This document shows positions 10,201 to 19,036 of a DNA stretch of 64,000 bases, one piece after another (within the stretch, counting starts at the first letter, position 1; each line of letters opens with the position of its first letter). The notes under the pieces are model-generated. The model searched no databases. It was not told where the DNA came from and saw only the letters and a program-made list of their open reading frames with translations. Source of the DNA: Caecitellus pseudoparvulus (taxonomy: Eukaryota; Bigyra: Bicosoecida); the NCBI GenBank assembly GCA_965644315.1, contig CBFFRQ010000019.1:248001-312000 (forward strand), given 5' to 3'. Position numbers and translations under genes: made by a program.

Positions 10201-11190
10201 GCGCGCGGCGATACGGTGGGCCAGGTCTGCCTCCACGCTGTCCAGGAACGTGCTGAGGGCGTGCTGCACAGCGGGGGGCACATCCACGGACACCCCTTCA
10301 TCTCCCTCCTGACCCCGCTCCTGACCCCCCTCCTCCCCAGCAGCGTTGCGCATTGGGCCGAAGGAGTGGGAAATGACACGGCGGAACGTGTCCGGGTGCG
10401 CGAGGGAAAAGTCTTCCTCGAAGAACATCGCGGGAACCACGCCACCACAATCGTGGGAAGGCGCCGCTGGTCGTGGGGCCGGGCTCTGGGGCCCCCCTGC
10501 CCCACCCCCACCCCCCCCTCGCTGGCGGTGTCGGGCGTTGAGGGGGGTGGGTGGCAGCCCAGCTGCCACACGGGCTTGGCGCAGGCGCGTGATGTGCCCG
10601 GCAAAGGTGGCGCGGGAGACGGGGGGGTACTTGTTGGAGGGCAGAGGGGGCGGCTTGAAGGCGGCTGCCGAGCTGCGCGTGGCAAAGGCCACACTGTAAG
10701 CCTGGGCGTGCCCCCGCGCCACATGACCCGCGTGTGCCGCAGCCGGGGACAGCAGGATGTCGCCGGGAGACAGCGACGGGTGGGGCGCGACCCGCACATC
10801 CTGCTCGTCACTGGGCAGGTGCATGTCTGACGTCAGCCCGGAGTCCTCCACGAGCTCCAGCGCATCGCCCAGCGAGGCCATGAAACGCGCCATGCCACCA
10901 GTGGGCGCGCTGGGGTCCTCCGCCACAGATGTGGCGTTCACATGCGTGCAGGCCAGGTAGGGGGGGTATGCTGTTGCTGCCTGAGTGAAGACATCCACGT
11001 GCTCCTGCTCCTGCTGGCGCGCAGGGGGCGCCGCCTCTGGCCCACCACTTGCCTGGGCGGCAGCTGCGCCAGAGCCAGGCGCAGAGCTGCCACGTGTGCC
11101 ACTCCGCCAGCTTCCGTGCGTGTTGAACAACGGAGGCAGGGCGTGTGCCACGTCTCCTGCCGAGGAATCTGCCCGGTCGCGGCTAGCCAT
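7225..11190 (-). CDS. VPS54: VPS54-like GARP complex subunit
   Basis: Single exon, 1321 residues, starting at the ATG at 11188-11190. VPS54 is the GARP-specific subunit that tethers endosome-to-Golgi transport vesicles. Evidence is in two parts. Around residue 250 the block PAMFFEEDFSLAHPDTFRRVI matches the conserved start of the VPS54 N-terminal domain, followed by the helical LSTFLDSVEADLAHRIAARKEHLF segment. Near residues 1200-1225, LHKILGGILSPDDLCEVFSRV matches the VPS54 C-terminal domain. The first 250 residues and several linkers are Ala/Gly/Pro/Gln-rich, which explains the excess over the usual 950-1000 residues. It converges on the CFAP36-like gene, with stops 67 bp apart. The GARP subunit VPS51 lies nearby. 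Confidence 0.88.
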   Translation of the reverse strand: MASRDRADSSAGDVAHALPPLFNTHGSWRSGTRGSSAPGSGAAAAQASGGPEAAPPARQQEQEHVDVFTQAATAYPPYLACTHVNATSVAEDPSAPTGGMARFMASLGDALELVEDSGLTSDMHLPSDEQDVRVAPHPSLSPGDILLSPAAAHAGHVARGHAQAYSVAFATRSSAAAFKPPPLPSNKYPPVSRATFAGHITRLRQARVAAGLPPTPLNARHRQRGGGGGGAGGPQSPAPRPAAPSHDCGGVVPAMFFEEDFSLAHPDTFRRVISHSFGPMRNAAGEEGGQERGQEGDEGVSVDVPPAVQHALSTFLDSVEADLAHRIAARKEHLFAALVTLHTLWDAVVQACGKVASTKAALARSRGCLSSAGLRVLALRRRMARAAALRRRLAALREVATARKLVLRLSRSGEHGRAVAACRALRSRVLEQCSGLKCAASLLDAVDRHESAVADGLSRAFTLTAMQVMVSGVTPASTLDHLGSAAASPAAVQAYLAGWLSRRQEGGEEAAPPTAPESPAGSQAPTPVAEASLLAQLEGGGSAACEAMVLQFTLRPQLQALCGLSAGTLLAALETLQSKTTAEIKSLVVEDIVEGLRVLGLRQAADAALVHRFGSAEQAASGAGDDVDVFGYAWQAAGGPGGVSVGKIKALSFPDFAHLFLGLLATLTKVLTRCAAIVRLLQQVLKAAPHATESLPADEASSLQLAAQDIIVTACDAGQRQVSKLLKARRAVHDGLRVGQAALLVTAAEAFANMCTRQSADAAGDLPVPGALGGSDLVLEAHTQADQAFSAQHARSMLELPSVMHAEVWRHVSVQPSLHSALYDLAVPSLLSEPAVQEALPTALRALAGRPRHALRSLLRAQGVADSKEAQESASSAYDDREGVFGATLGLHLAAKVKWSPPTATSESRCAVHLAIAKETPAEQGDEQHHSELQQQMADMDPPPPSTRMLHVPRLGQSGVAVTGAVADNSAATLSLHTQPFCVSASALILLKHLATYAAAARLMPMAVAGDAALRAAELLRCFNDTASALVLGGEAVSRGTLKTIFAKHLAVAATSLRAVSAIVPLLRGALVASLPSAKHTLLRELWKVAQDFDKHVDRIFAKFAAILQDTFKASLGKLGEVDWNAHTPAFDAVYPLLVADAQAAAVRSSSGAPAQVISESAATLPKGEDGSVWGHPSATSARAAPTSPHMQGVIKHTATLHKILGGILSPDDLCEVFSRVAVMLSEQLPVQVVSAAFSALSTPKPEDGDVDSDGLSDYGRKRLAWDVIGLLLTLRQVPGLGTPTSSDAAAADEWSAGQVALSSVRSWVGRHFGVAVSPAL

Positions 11191-11607
11191 CCCGCGGTGC
11201 TGGTGCCTGGCTCACAATCACGCCGCTGCAGTGCGGAGGATGCAGTGAAACCCTCACACAGCAGCACACGCCTGCAGGCTACGTGCGGAACGGGCACCGC
11301 CGCCTGCACTCGCAATGCAAGCTGCCGCTGGCGATAGTCGCACCCTCACCCCACCTCACGGCAGAGCAGAGCCAATTTGGTGACAGGCGGGATCTGTTGC
11401 GGTTCGCTTGAGTCGTTTCGCTTGCGTTTCGCAGGGATTCGAGCAAGCCCCTGCAGAGTGACAAGCCACAGGGAAAAAGCAGGGTGCAGGTTTGAAAGGA
11501 TGGGCATACATTTCTGACGTACGTGTGAAAATGCTTGAGTCTTGGAGAGCTCTGCAAGGCAGTCCATGCCCGCGCAGGCATTGCTGCACACCCCCTGACA
11601 ACAACAC
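11191..11607. other. VPS54 upstream region
   Basis: About 420 bp between the VPS54 start and the 3' end of the next gene. No gene is visible. It carries a tandem pair of the GCGTTTCRC-type motif at 11413-11432. Confidence 0.55.
11413..11432 (+). promoter_or_regulatory. Paired GCGTTTCRC-type motif upstream of VPS54
   Basis: TCGTTTCGC (11413-11421) and GCGTTTCGC (11424-11432) lie 11 bp apart, start to start, about 230 bp upstream of the VPS54 ATG on the opposite orientation. Regulatory role is inferred from recurrence. Confidence 0.45.
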
Positions 11608-12385
11608 TCAGCACCGCGGCTCAAACAGGGATCTCAGGGGTGTCCGGGAAGCTATTTCCGTACCTTTTTGCTGAGATGTCGGGTATCCCAACCGTAGGGG
11701 GGTGCCCCCCCTCATGGACCCCCCCTCGCCGCCCGTGTCCAAGTTGCTGGGAGACGCTCCTCCCTCCTCCATCCGTTTGCCGGCTCTGGGACGCAGGCAC
11801 GTCGCCAGCAGCTCCCCCCAGGCACCCTCGCTCACACCCTCAGGTGCCTGCGTCCACCCCTGCTCGATCTTGCCCAGCAACGCCGCAGGCGTCTCCACCA
11901 TGATGCCGGCCATGAGCCCCGCGAGGCGCTCCACCGCAGCCACGTCCTCAGCAGGCCCCACCACGGCAGTGTGCAGCGCCTTCAGTACGTCTGGCTGCGC
12001 CAGTGCGGCCACTGTACTCGCCACGCGCAGCTCCTGCGCAGGCAGCCTTGCTGTGTGAGTCAGCCATGCGCACACGTGCAGGCACGCATTGCGGCCACTC
12101 ACCGCACGTATGAAAGCCCACTTGGCACTGCTGACAGCAGTCGGATTGACATCGGCGTCGTCCAGTCGGTGGAAGGCTTTCTTCACTTGCTCCTTGTCGG
12201 GGTCGGGCAGGGTGGCCAGGGCGTCCTTGAAGTGGCTCTCAAATCGCAGGTCTCACCTCAGCACGGTCAGTCTTCAGCGACTTGCGTGGCACCAAAGCAA
12301 AAACCAGAGCTTGATTTTCTTGCCTTGTCAAGGACAAGGAGGCTGTCAGACACCACGCTTTCCCCTGCATTGTTTCCAGACGCAT
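11608..12385 (-). CDS. Unrecognised helical protein; 5' end uncertain
   Basis: Two blocks look coding: 12103-12237 (FKDALATLPDPDKEQVKKAF, then HRLDDADVN) and 11608-12033 (ELRVASTVAALAQPDVLKAL onward). They join across a 69-nt intron (12034-12102, GTGAGT...CAG) as AKWAFIRA-ELRVASTVAAL. The stop is at 11608-11610. The 5' end is a problem: the frame is closed by a TGA just above 12237. The most economical continuation is an upstream ORF from an ATG at 12385 that becomes in-frame only if a 19-nt GT...AG stretch (12238-12256) is removed. A conventional longer intron with a different first exon, or a start inside the block, is also possible. I do not recognise the family. It would be divergent from TIM22. 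Confidence 0.42.
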
Positions 12386-12581
12386 GTAGCCAACGTTCCC
12401 ATCGGGTGCGACACGGGTTGCTGGATCAGGTTGGTTCGCGCATCCGGGTACTTTTGAGATGCCTGGGTTCAAGCGCAATCCTCTCATCACTCCATGCGCT
12501 GCCGGCGCTGCATACATATCTGGGCTCTGCTTGTGCTTGCTGTGGGCTTGAGCCACGCGTTTAGTGTGTGGGCGGAGCTTG

Positions 12582-12600
12582 GCGTTTCGTGTGCGTTTCC
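12582..12600 (+). promoter_or_regulatory. Tandem GCGTTTC motifs immediately upstream of TIM22
   Basis: GCGTTTCGT (12582-12590) and GCGTTTCC (12593-12600) end 4 bp before the TIM22 ATG at 12605. They lie in the probable shared promoter with the divergent gene on the minus strand. Confidence 0.45.
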
Positions 12601-12604
12601 AACC

Positions 12605-13470
12605 ATGGCCGCCGTCGACCCAGCAGCTCTCCTGTCGGCTCAGCTGGAGGACATCATTGGTGGCGGCGGAGCAGGAGGCAAGATTATCCTTCCGCCACCT
12701 ACCACTGCTGCCGCCATGATGCAAGCTGGCGTGAACGCGGCAGGGGTGAGCGGCAGCCTGGGCGGCAGCACCGTGTTTCGAGCTGGAGGGATGCCTCTCC
12801 CGGCTGCGTTCGGGTGGGCGCAGGAAGGCATGGCGCCCCGCGTACCGCTGGTGCCGACAGTGCTGCAGGGACAGCCTGCCCACACCCTGCCCCAAGACCC
12901 CATGTGGTGGATGGAGACGTGTCCCGCCAAAACGGGCATCAGCTTCATCGTGGGTGGCGGGTTGGGCCTCGTCACCGGCATCGTCCTGGGAGGCTGGCAG
13001 TCCTACGCACCCCCCATGCCGTTCCCTGGCGCCCCCGAGCCCCCCCGTGTGCGGCCACTGGCAGCGGTGCGTTGTGCCACGTACTACCCCCCTGCGCCAC
13101 ACACACACACACCCCTACACAAACACTACCCTGCCGCACAGCTGTATGAGACTGGCGAGATGATGGGCAGCAAGAGCGTTTCGTGGATGAAGAACTTCGC
13201 GAAGGTGGGCGGCATCTTCTCTGCCGTGGAGTGCGTCGTGGAAAAGAGCAGGGGCAAGCACGACATCCAGAACAGTGTTATCTCAGGCTGCATCGCTGGG
13301 GCGGCACTGTCGTACAAGAACGGCGCTGCCGCCATGGCTGCTGGCTGTGGTGGCTTCGCTGCCTTCTCCGTCGTCATCGGTGCGTGCTGCGTTGAGACGT
13401 GGTGCACTGCCGGTGCGGCGCGCACGCACCCGCGTTCGCCCGCACAGACTTGGTCATGGCACCGCACTGA
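12605..13470 (+). CDS. TIM22: TIM22-type mitochondrial inner-membrane carrier translocase
   Basis: Exons 12605-13066, 13142-13379 and 13448-13470 give 240 residues. TIM22 is the channel that inserts carrier proteins into the mitochondrial inner membrane. The Tim17/22/23 fold is clear: METCPAKTGISFIVGGGLGL (first glycine-rich membrane helix), then KNFAKVGGIFSAVECVVEK, then a GCIAGAALSYKNGAAAMAAG helix and GCGGFAAFSVVID. The conserved Cys of the METCPAKTG block is present. The last exon supplies only DLVMAPH, completing the typical ID...PH end. The N-terminal 100 residues are Ala/Gly/Pro-rich and longer than in yeast. An upstream in-frame ATG at 12494 would add 37 residues; I prefer 12605 because promoter-like motifs occupy the extension. 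The first intron contains a CA dinucleotide run. Confidence 0.88.
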
Positions 13471-13764
13471 GCACGGCAGACAAAGGAACGCAGCACAAAG
13501 GGTGTGCTTGGGTGCGTCTGGACCCCTGCGGAGGCAGGGCTTGGGCGGGAGCGGCGCATGGTTAGGAGACTAAGCTGGAGCCCCCGTGACGAGCAGCCCA
13601 GCGGGGCCTGTGCGCCACCCCGCACAAAGCAATTGAACAAAACCATCAAATCCATACTTGTACAACCGCACACACACGCCTCGTCACTCGCACCTCAGTG
13701 AATTCTCGACCATTGCTCACTTCTGAGCACTGAATCTAGAAGTTCCAGCGTACTCCAGTTCACG

Positions 13765-14734
13765 ATGCCGCGGTGAGTGCCTGCACCAGCTCACACCCAC
13801 AAGCATGCCGCGCACCCCTGTACACCTTACCCTTATCACACCTTTCATGCTCGCCCCCTCCCCTTGCAGTCGCGGTGGCGGTAGCTGTGCGTAGTTCTTG
13901 CGGCGGCGTGCTGTGCGGAATTACGCGGCTCACTTCACTCGGCCGCCTTGTCTCCCCCACGCCCCACAGCCCGATCATCTGGCCGCAGCAGCGGCGGTGG
14001 TCTCTTCGGTGGCCTGGGCCGCAGCTCTTCCCCCCGTGCCCCAGCACGTGCAGCCCCGTGCGTTCCAATGTGCCGTGTGTCTTTGCCTCCAGCGGTGTGT
14101 CGGATGCTTCTGCAGGGCCTGCAGCGTGTTGCCCAACAGCCACTGCGCTGGTGGCAGTCTCGTGAACAGTGTCATGTTTCATGCACGCTGGCTGAGCACG
14201 TATTGCTGGGGACCCGTGAGAGGTGTGCTTTGCGCGGCTACGTTTCTTCGTATTTCCCGCGCCTTCCGCCGAAACGCTCCGACGAACTCCCGCACAGCAC
14301 CCGACCCCCGCCCCCTCCTCAGACGCAAGCCGACGCCCCCTCCCGCGAGGACCACCTCAGCTGCACCCCCTGCCACCCAGAGCTCCAGTGGTGGCGGCAT
14401 GATGAGCGGCCTCATGGGCTCCGTCATGCAGGGCATGGCTTTTGGCGGTGGCTCCGCCGTGGCACATCGTGCCGTGGATGCCATTGCAGGCCCCCGCACG
14501 ATGCAGGTGGAACACGTGGGGCAGGGGGGCGCCGCCCCCGCTGCTGCTGACGGCGCTGCCCCTGCTGCCTCCGCAGGTGCCGGCGCTGGCAGCAAGCAGC
14601 AGCCCGTGGCCTGCTCCGATTACCAGACCCAGTTCACCTCCTGCATGAACGAGAACCAGGCCAACATCTCCCAGTGCCAGGTGTACTTCGACATGTTCAG
14701 GGACTGCCAGGCCAACCAGCAGTTCGCATCGTGA
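13765..14734 (+). CDS. CHCHD2/CHCHD10/Mix17-type twin CX9C mitochondrial protein
   Basis: Four exons: 13765-13772 (8 nt), 13870-13880 (11 nt), 13970-14057 and 14323-14734, giving 172 residues. The reconstructed start is MPRRGGARSSGRSSGGGLFG, like the basic, Ser/Gly-rich start of CHCHD2/Mix17. A hydrophobic Gly-rich stretch follows (GGGMMSGLMGSVMQGMAFGG). The C-terminal CHCH domain has two exact CX9C motifs, CSDYQTQFTSC and CQVYFDMFRDC, which form disulphides in the intermembrane space after Mia40 import. The family influences respiratory complex assembly and cristae organisation. The first two exons are unusually small, so the N-terminal residues depend on this splice model; the CHCH domain does not. 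It is downstream of TIM22 on the same strand. Confidence 0.83.
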
Positions 14735-14771
14735 GGGTCCTGCCGTCTCGCAATGCATTCCTTCTCCCTCG

Positions 14772-17700
14772 TCACTTCTCCAGGCTCACGTCGCCGTCAG
14801 CGTCGGGCGCTGGCGCGGCTTCACCCTCACCCTCAGCCGCGGCGTCGGCGGCAGGGGCAGACTCAGCCCCCTCGCCTTCAGGCGTTGACTGGGCACCCTC
14901 CTCACCCGCAGGCTTGTCGCCGCCCTCGGCAGCTGCATCAGCGGCTGCTGCAGCGGGCGCCTCAGTGGTGGGTGGCGGGGTGGGCGCTGGCTTGGGCTTG
15001 TTCACGATGGGGTCGCACTCCCCCCGCAGCGACGCCACCCGGCCCTGGATGTCAGCCACCTTCAGCGCCGGCTCCTCGTGCAGGCGCAGGCCTGCCTGCT
15101 TGCCCTGCAGGTCGCGCAGCCAGTCTTCAGCCTTGCTGCAGGCGCTACGAACCGTGTCGCGGTCGGTGTCCGTCAAGTGCTCGTTGGCCTCCGTGACCAC
15201 CTGCACTGACGAGCGGTACTGCTCCACCAGCGCCAGCAGGCTCTCCACGGCTGGCTCCCGGGCCTCGAACTCCACGTGGCGGCGCTTGATGGGGTCCCCC
15301 ACCTCTTGCAGTGCCGCCAGCTTGGCGGCGTACGTCTCCAGCTCCGCGTCGAAGCCGTCGCCGTACAGCCAGTCCTCCATGGCGTTCAGCTGCTCCAGCA
15401 GGGAGTCCCGCGTGTCGCTGTCCACGAACGGCTCCAGGCGCTCCCCCAGCGCGCTACGCATGTCGTACACGTACGTCTCCAGCTCGTTGCGCTTGGCCAG
15501 GGTGGCCCGGATGGCGGCGTCCACCGTCTGCATCTTACGCTCGGCGGCCTGCGCGGCAGCCAGCCCTGCCTCGTCCAGGCCCAGGCTGCCGCCCGTCACC
15601 TTGACCTTCAGCTCGGTGCAGCGCACCTTCTTCTTGGCAGGCGCAGGGGCAGGGGCAGGGGCAGGGGCGGCTTTGGCGTCACCCTCCTTGGCAGCGGCGG
15701 CATCGCCCTCGGGTGTGTCGGCAGAGGGGGTGGCGGCGGGCGTCTCGCCCTCGGCAGCCTTGGTGTCACCCTCAGCAGCCTTGGCATCGCCCTCAGCAGG
15801 TGTGGCATCGCCCTCACCCTCCTTGGCCTCTGGCGCAGCGGGTGCAGGGGCAGGGGCAGGCTCCGCCTTGATCTCCTGCCGCATCTCTGCGCGGAGGACG
15901 TTGAAGAGGCCCGACATGTCCATGGTGAAGTCCACGCGGATCTTGGGGGGGTCCTTGCCCTCCTCCCCCGCTGCCACGCCGGAAATGGCGAAGTCCCCGA
16001 TGGAGGTGGGCTGGCCCACCGGCAGCGCCACACCCGCCTCCTCGTCTGTCACGTACTCTGCCCGCACGGTGAAGTCCCCGAACTGCTTGAAGGTGATGCG
16101 GCGGCGGGCCACAGGCCAGCCCTCCCCGCGCTTGAACAGCAGCTTGGTGGTTTCGGCAGCCGCGCCCCCTCCGGCGCCGGCAGCGGCGAGGTCGGTGTCC
16201 CCCTCCTCGTCCACGCTCTGGTCCCCCCATGAGATGCGGATGGGGTACTCCAGCAGGTCTGTCACGTCGAACTCCTTCACGCGGATGGCAGGGGAGATCT
16301 GGGCGCAGGCCAGCGCGCAGCCACGCGCCACACACTCGTCAGGGTTCTGCGTGGACAGCAGGCCGTGACCGGAGGCCTCGTCCAGCGGCAGCCCCAGCGC
16401 CGTGGCGATGGCGCGCTTGACGATGCGGGGGCGGGACGCGCCGCCCAGCAGCTCGATGGCGTCGAAGGCGGCGCCGTCGGGCACGCCGGCCTGGCTCAGT
16501 GCGGCTTTGACGACGCCCGCAACGCGGTCGGCGACGTCGGAGGCCAGCTCCTCGAACTTCTCAATGCTCAGCTTGCTGTTGTAGTCCTGCTCCATGGCCA
16601 GGTACTCCACGGACACGGAGGCCTGGGTGACGCCGTGGGGGGACAGGGTCTTCTTGGCCTTCTCTGCTGCCTTCAGCAGCTTCATGCGGGGCTTGGGCTT
16701 GCCCCAGATGTCTGTGCCCACCTTGGCGCCGAACTCCGCCGCGAAGTGCTTGGCCAGGGCGGCGTCGATGTCCCGCCCGCCAGCCTGCAGGTCATAGGCG
16801 GTGCCCTTGACCTTGAGGGAGGTGTTGGTGAACTCCACGACGGTGGCGGTGAAGGCGTTGTGCCCCGCGTCAAGGAACAGCACCGTGGAGCCCTTGTCGG
16901 AGAACTGCTGCTTGGCGCCGCGGAACATGCCGTAGGAGAGCGCCGAGGCGGTGTTCTCGTTCAGCAGGCGCAGCACGCGGAGGCCGGCGATGTTGGCGGC
17001 GTCCACCACTGCCGTGCGCATCTTCTGCGTGAAGAAGGGCGGCACGGACAGCACGACGTCCTTCATGCCGGCGCCGGAGTTGGAGTCGGCGACGATGTCG
17101 CTGATGGCGCCCAGCTGGATGGCGAGGGCCTGCTGGGGCGTGAACACCGTCGGCTTGCCGTCGTAGTCCACTTCGATGCCCACCTCGTCCCCCTCCAGCT
17201 GCACGATGTTGAACAGGTGCGCCACCTCCTTGTCGGCCTGCACGACGGGGTCTGAGAACTTGCGCCCGATCAACCGCTTCAGCTGTGTGATGGTGTTGCG
17301 GTAGTTCGAAGAGGCCTGCGCGGGGAGGGGGTGGGGCACGGCGTGAGGCGGCGCGGTGGTCTGACCGCCAAGCCAGTGCGCATTGCTGACACGCCAGGCA
17401 CTGCATGAAGAGGACTGCGCTGCCAGGTGCAGTGGGTAAGGGGGTGCAGCAGCATGCCCCCCTCATGCAAGTGCAATACGTCTTGCCACACGGGGTGCAG
17501 GGCTCCCAGCAGGCGCGGTGTGGCGCCATGAAAGGGGGGGGGGCGTGGGTGGAAATTGACGTTCCAGCCATCGAACGGCACGCACCTGGTTCGCAGCTGC
17601 CTCCAGCGTGAGGCGCTCGTTGCCGGCAAACGCCACAACAGCTCTGTGGGTGTGAATGCAAGCGGGTGTGCATGCGCTGCGGGTGCAGCGTTCACGCTGG

Positions 17701-17827
17701 CGGCGCAAAATACGTACGGGTTCAGGCGCTTGGAGCTTCCATTCAGCAGCACGTCCACGCCGCGGGCCCGAACCTGGGCCACGACCAGGTGGGCGTTGCC
17801 GAAGTCAACACCAACGATGTTGCTCAT
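14772..17827 (-). CDS. Hsp110 (SSE-type) HSP70-family nucleotide exchange factor
   Basis: Exons (minus) 17718-17827, 17586-17643 and 14772-17315 give 903 residues. It begins MSNIVGVDFGNAHLVVAQVR, the Hsp110 version of the HSP70 phosphate-binding start. The junctions restore SKRLNP-AVVAFAGNERLT and AANQ-ASSNYRNTI. LDAGHNAFTATVVEF replaces the usual HSP70 DLGGGTFDVS block, which is diagnostic of Hsp110. LLGGASRPRIVKRAI closes the nucleotide-binding domain. The substrate-binding half has a very long acidic loop of Ala/Glu/Gly/Asp repeats, and a second acidic tail ends the protein. There is no ER signal or HDEL-type ending, so it is cytosolic. Its role is exchange of ADP on HSP70 and holding of unfolded chains. 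The shared upstream region with ISCA2 contains a perfect 19-bp palindrome. Confidence 0.93.
15640..15850 (-). repeat. In-frame acidic low-complexity repeats in Hsp110 loop
   Basis: Imperfect copies of a roughly seven-residue unit (AAEGDTK, AAEGETP, AAKEGDAK) followed by a PAPAPAPAPA run before a KKK cluster. This is the variable loop of the Hsp110 substrate-binding domain expanded by repeat growth. Confidence 0.7.
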
Positions 17828-18402
17828 GGTGCTGCTGGTGTGTGGTGACCTGGAACCTGCAGGTTCGTCGGCGCTCGGTGAAAGGGGAGGGACCTTTCGA
17901 GCGCGCTGGCCAGTTGCGTTTCGAGTCGAAACGCTGTGGAACTGACTATGACTCTGGGCGCTGCACGGGGCATGCAACACAGATCAGTCTTGGGAATGTG
18001 CCAGCTGGCGAGTGCTTGCATGGGAAAGGGGTCGCACTTGAGACAGTCTGTGCGAGGGGGCTTGTGGCCCCCTCTTCGACCATGCTTCGCAGGGACAGCT
18101 GCGCCGTGGCAGCTCCAGCCGGGGTGGGCAAGAACGGCCTCGAAGGCAGTCCACGTCTGAGTACTCGCGGTAAAAACACACACTCCAACTCAACTGCTTC
18201 CTCCACTCCTTCAGGGTGTCTGGAATGCTTCCACTGCATTGCCACCAGTCTGCTGCAGACTGACTTGGCCACTTGCGTGTTGCGCCCCAAACTCCGCTCA
18301 CCGGCTAAGCACCGGCACGCCCAGCGTGCACGATACCAGCAGCGCGCGTGCCGCAGCTGGAACGGGGTCGAATCCTGTCTCCTATCAGCATCCACGGTCG
18401 CT
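17828..18402. other. Divergent promoter region between Hsp110 and ISCA2
   Basis: 575 bp with no supported gene. It contains the 19-bp palindrome at 17916-17934. No canonical heat-shock element (alternating GAA/TTC blocks spaced by two bases) is evident. Confidence 0.55.
17916..17934. promoter_or_regulatory. Perfect 19-bp palindrome GCGTTTCGAGTCGAAACGC
   Basis: Two inverted GCGTTTCGA arms around a central G, 89 bp upstream of the Hsp110 ATG and about 470 bp upstream of the ISCA2 ATG. Each arm is a copy of the recurrent upstream motif, so this looks like a dimeric protein-binding site; function is inferred. Confidence 0.55.
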
Positions 18403-19036
18403 ATGGCACTGCGTTGCGCCACCGCTGCGTGGCGACTGCCTCTGCGTCAAGGCGTGACGTGGCGCCGAATGTGCAGTGCGGCGCTTGATGACATTATCAT
18501 GACGCCAGAGTGCATCCAGGTGCGCAGAGCCCACGCGTGAGCCACTTCCTGGCCGCCACTGGCACGCTGACACCCGCCGCGTCACAGCAACTGACCTCCA
18601 TTGCTAGCCGGCCACACGTGGACGAAGCCACAGCCAAGCTGCGCGTGGCTGTGAACGAGGGGGGCTGCAGCGGCTTCGAGTATTCATTCGAAATGGACAC
18701 ACAGCCTCCTGGAGAGACGGACGTGTGCGTACCCGTCTGCCCCGGTGCCGCTCGCACGCCACACCCCGAACGCACCACAATTCCCGGTATCGCCGCAGGG
18801 TGTTTGAGCGCGGCCTCGCACGCGTCGTGGTGGACGCCACGTCGCTGGAACTGCTGCGCGGCTCAAGTATCGGCTGGGAAGACGAAATGGTGGGTCAGCG
18901 CTTCGTGGTGCTGAACAACCCCAACGCAGACGCAGGGTGTGGGTGCGGCGTGTCCTTCGCGCCCAAGGCAGACGCCCCCCTCGGAGCCAGCACGGGAGGG
19001 GGGGTCGACGGCGACGAGGAGGACGATGATGACTAG
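18403..19036 (+). CDS. ISCA2: ISCA2-like A-type iron-sulfur cluster assembly protein
   Basis: Exons 18403-18519, 18588-18724 and 18799-19036 give 163 residues. A-type carriers pass [4Fe-4S] clusters to mitochondrial enzymes. The junctions restore MTPECIQ-QLTSIASRPH and PPGETDV-VFERGLARVVVD. The three cluster-ligand cysteines are present: one in NEGGCSGFEYSF and two in NADAGCGCGVSF. The N-terminal 25 residues, MALRCATAAWRLPLRQGVTW, are basic and amphipathic, as in a mitochondrial presequence. An unusual acidic tail (GDEEDDDD) follows the last cysteine. The gene converges on the GNAT gene and the two stop codons overlap in CTAG at 19033-19036. Confidence 0.9.

Noticed and set aside
16365-17255. 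296-codon open frame antisense to Hsp110
   Set aside because: Low-complexity Gly/Val/His-rich product with no family resemblance, covering a certain gene.
18360-18390. tRNA-like T-arm (GGGTCGAATCC)
   Set aside because: A five-pair stem can be drawn, but no matching acceptor stem or D-arm is found upstream.
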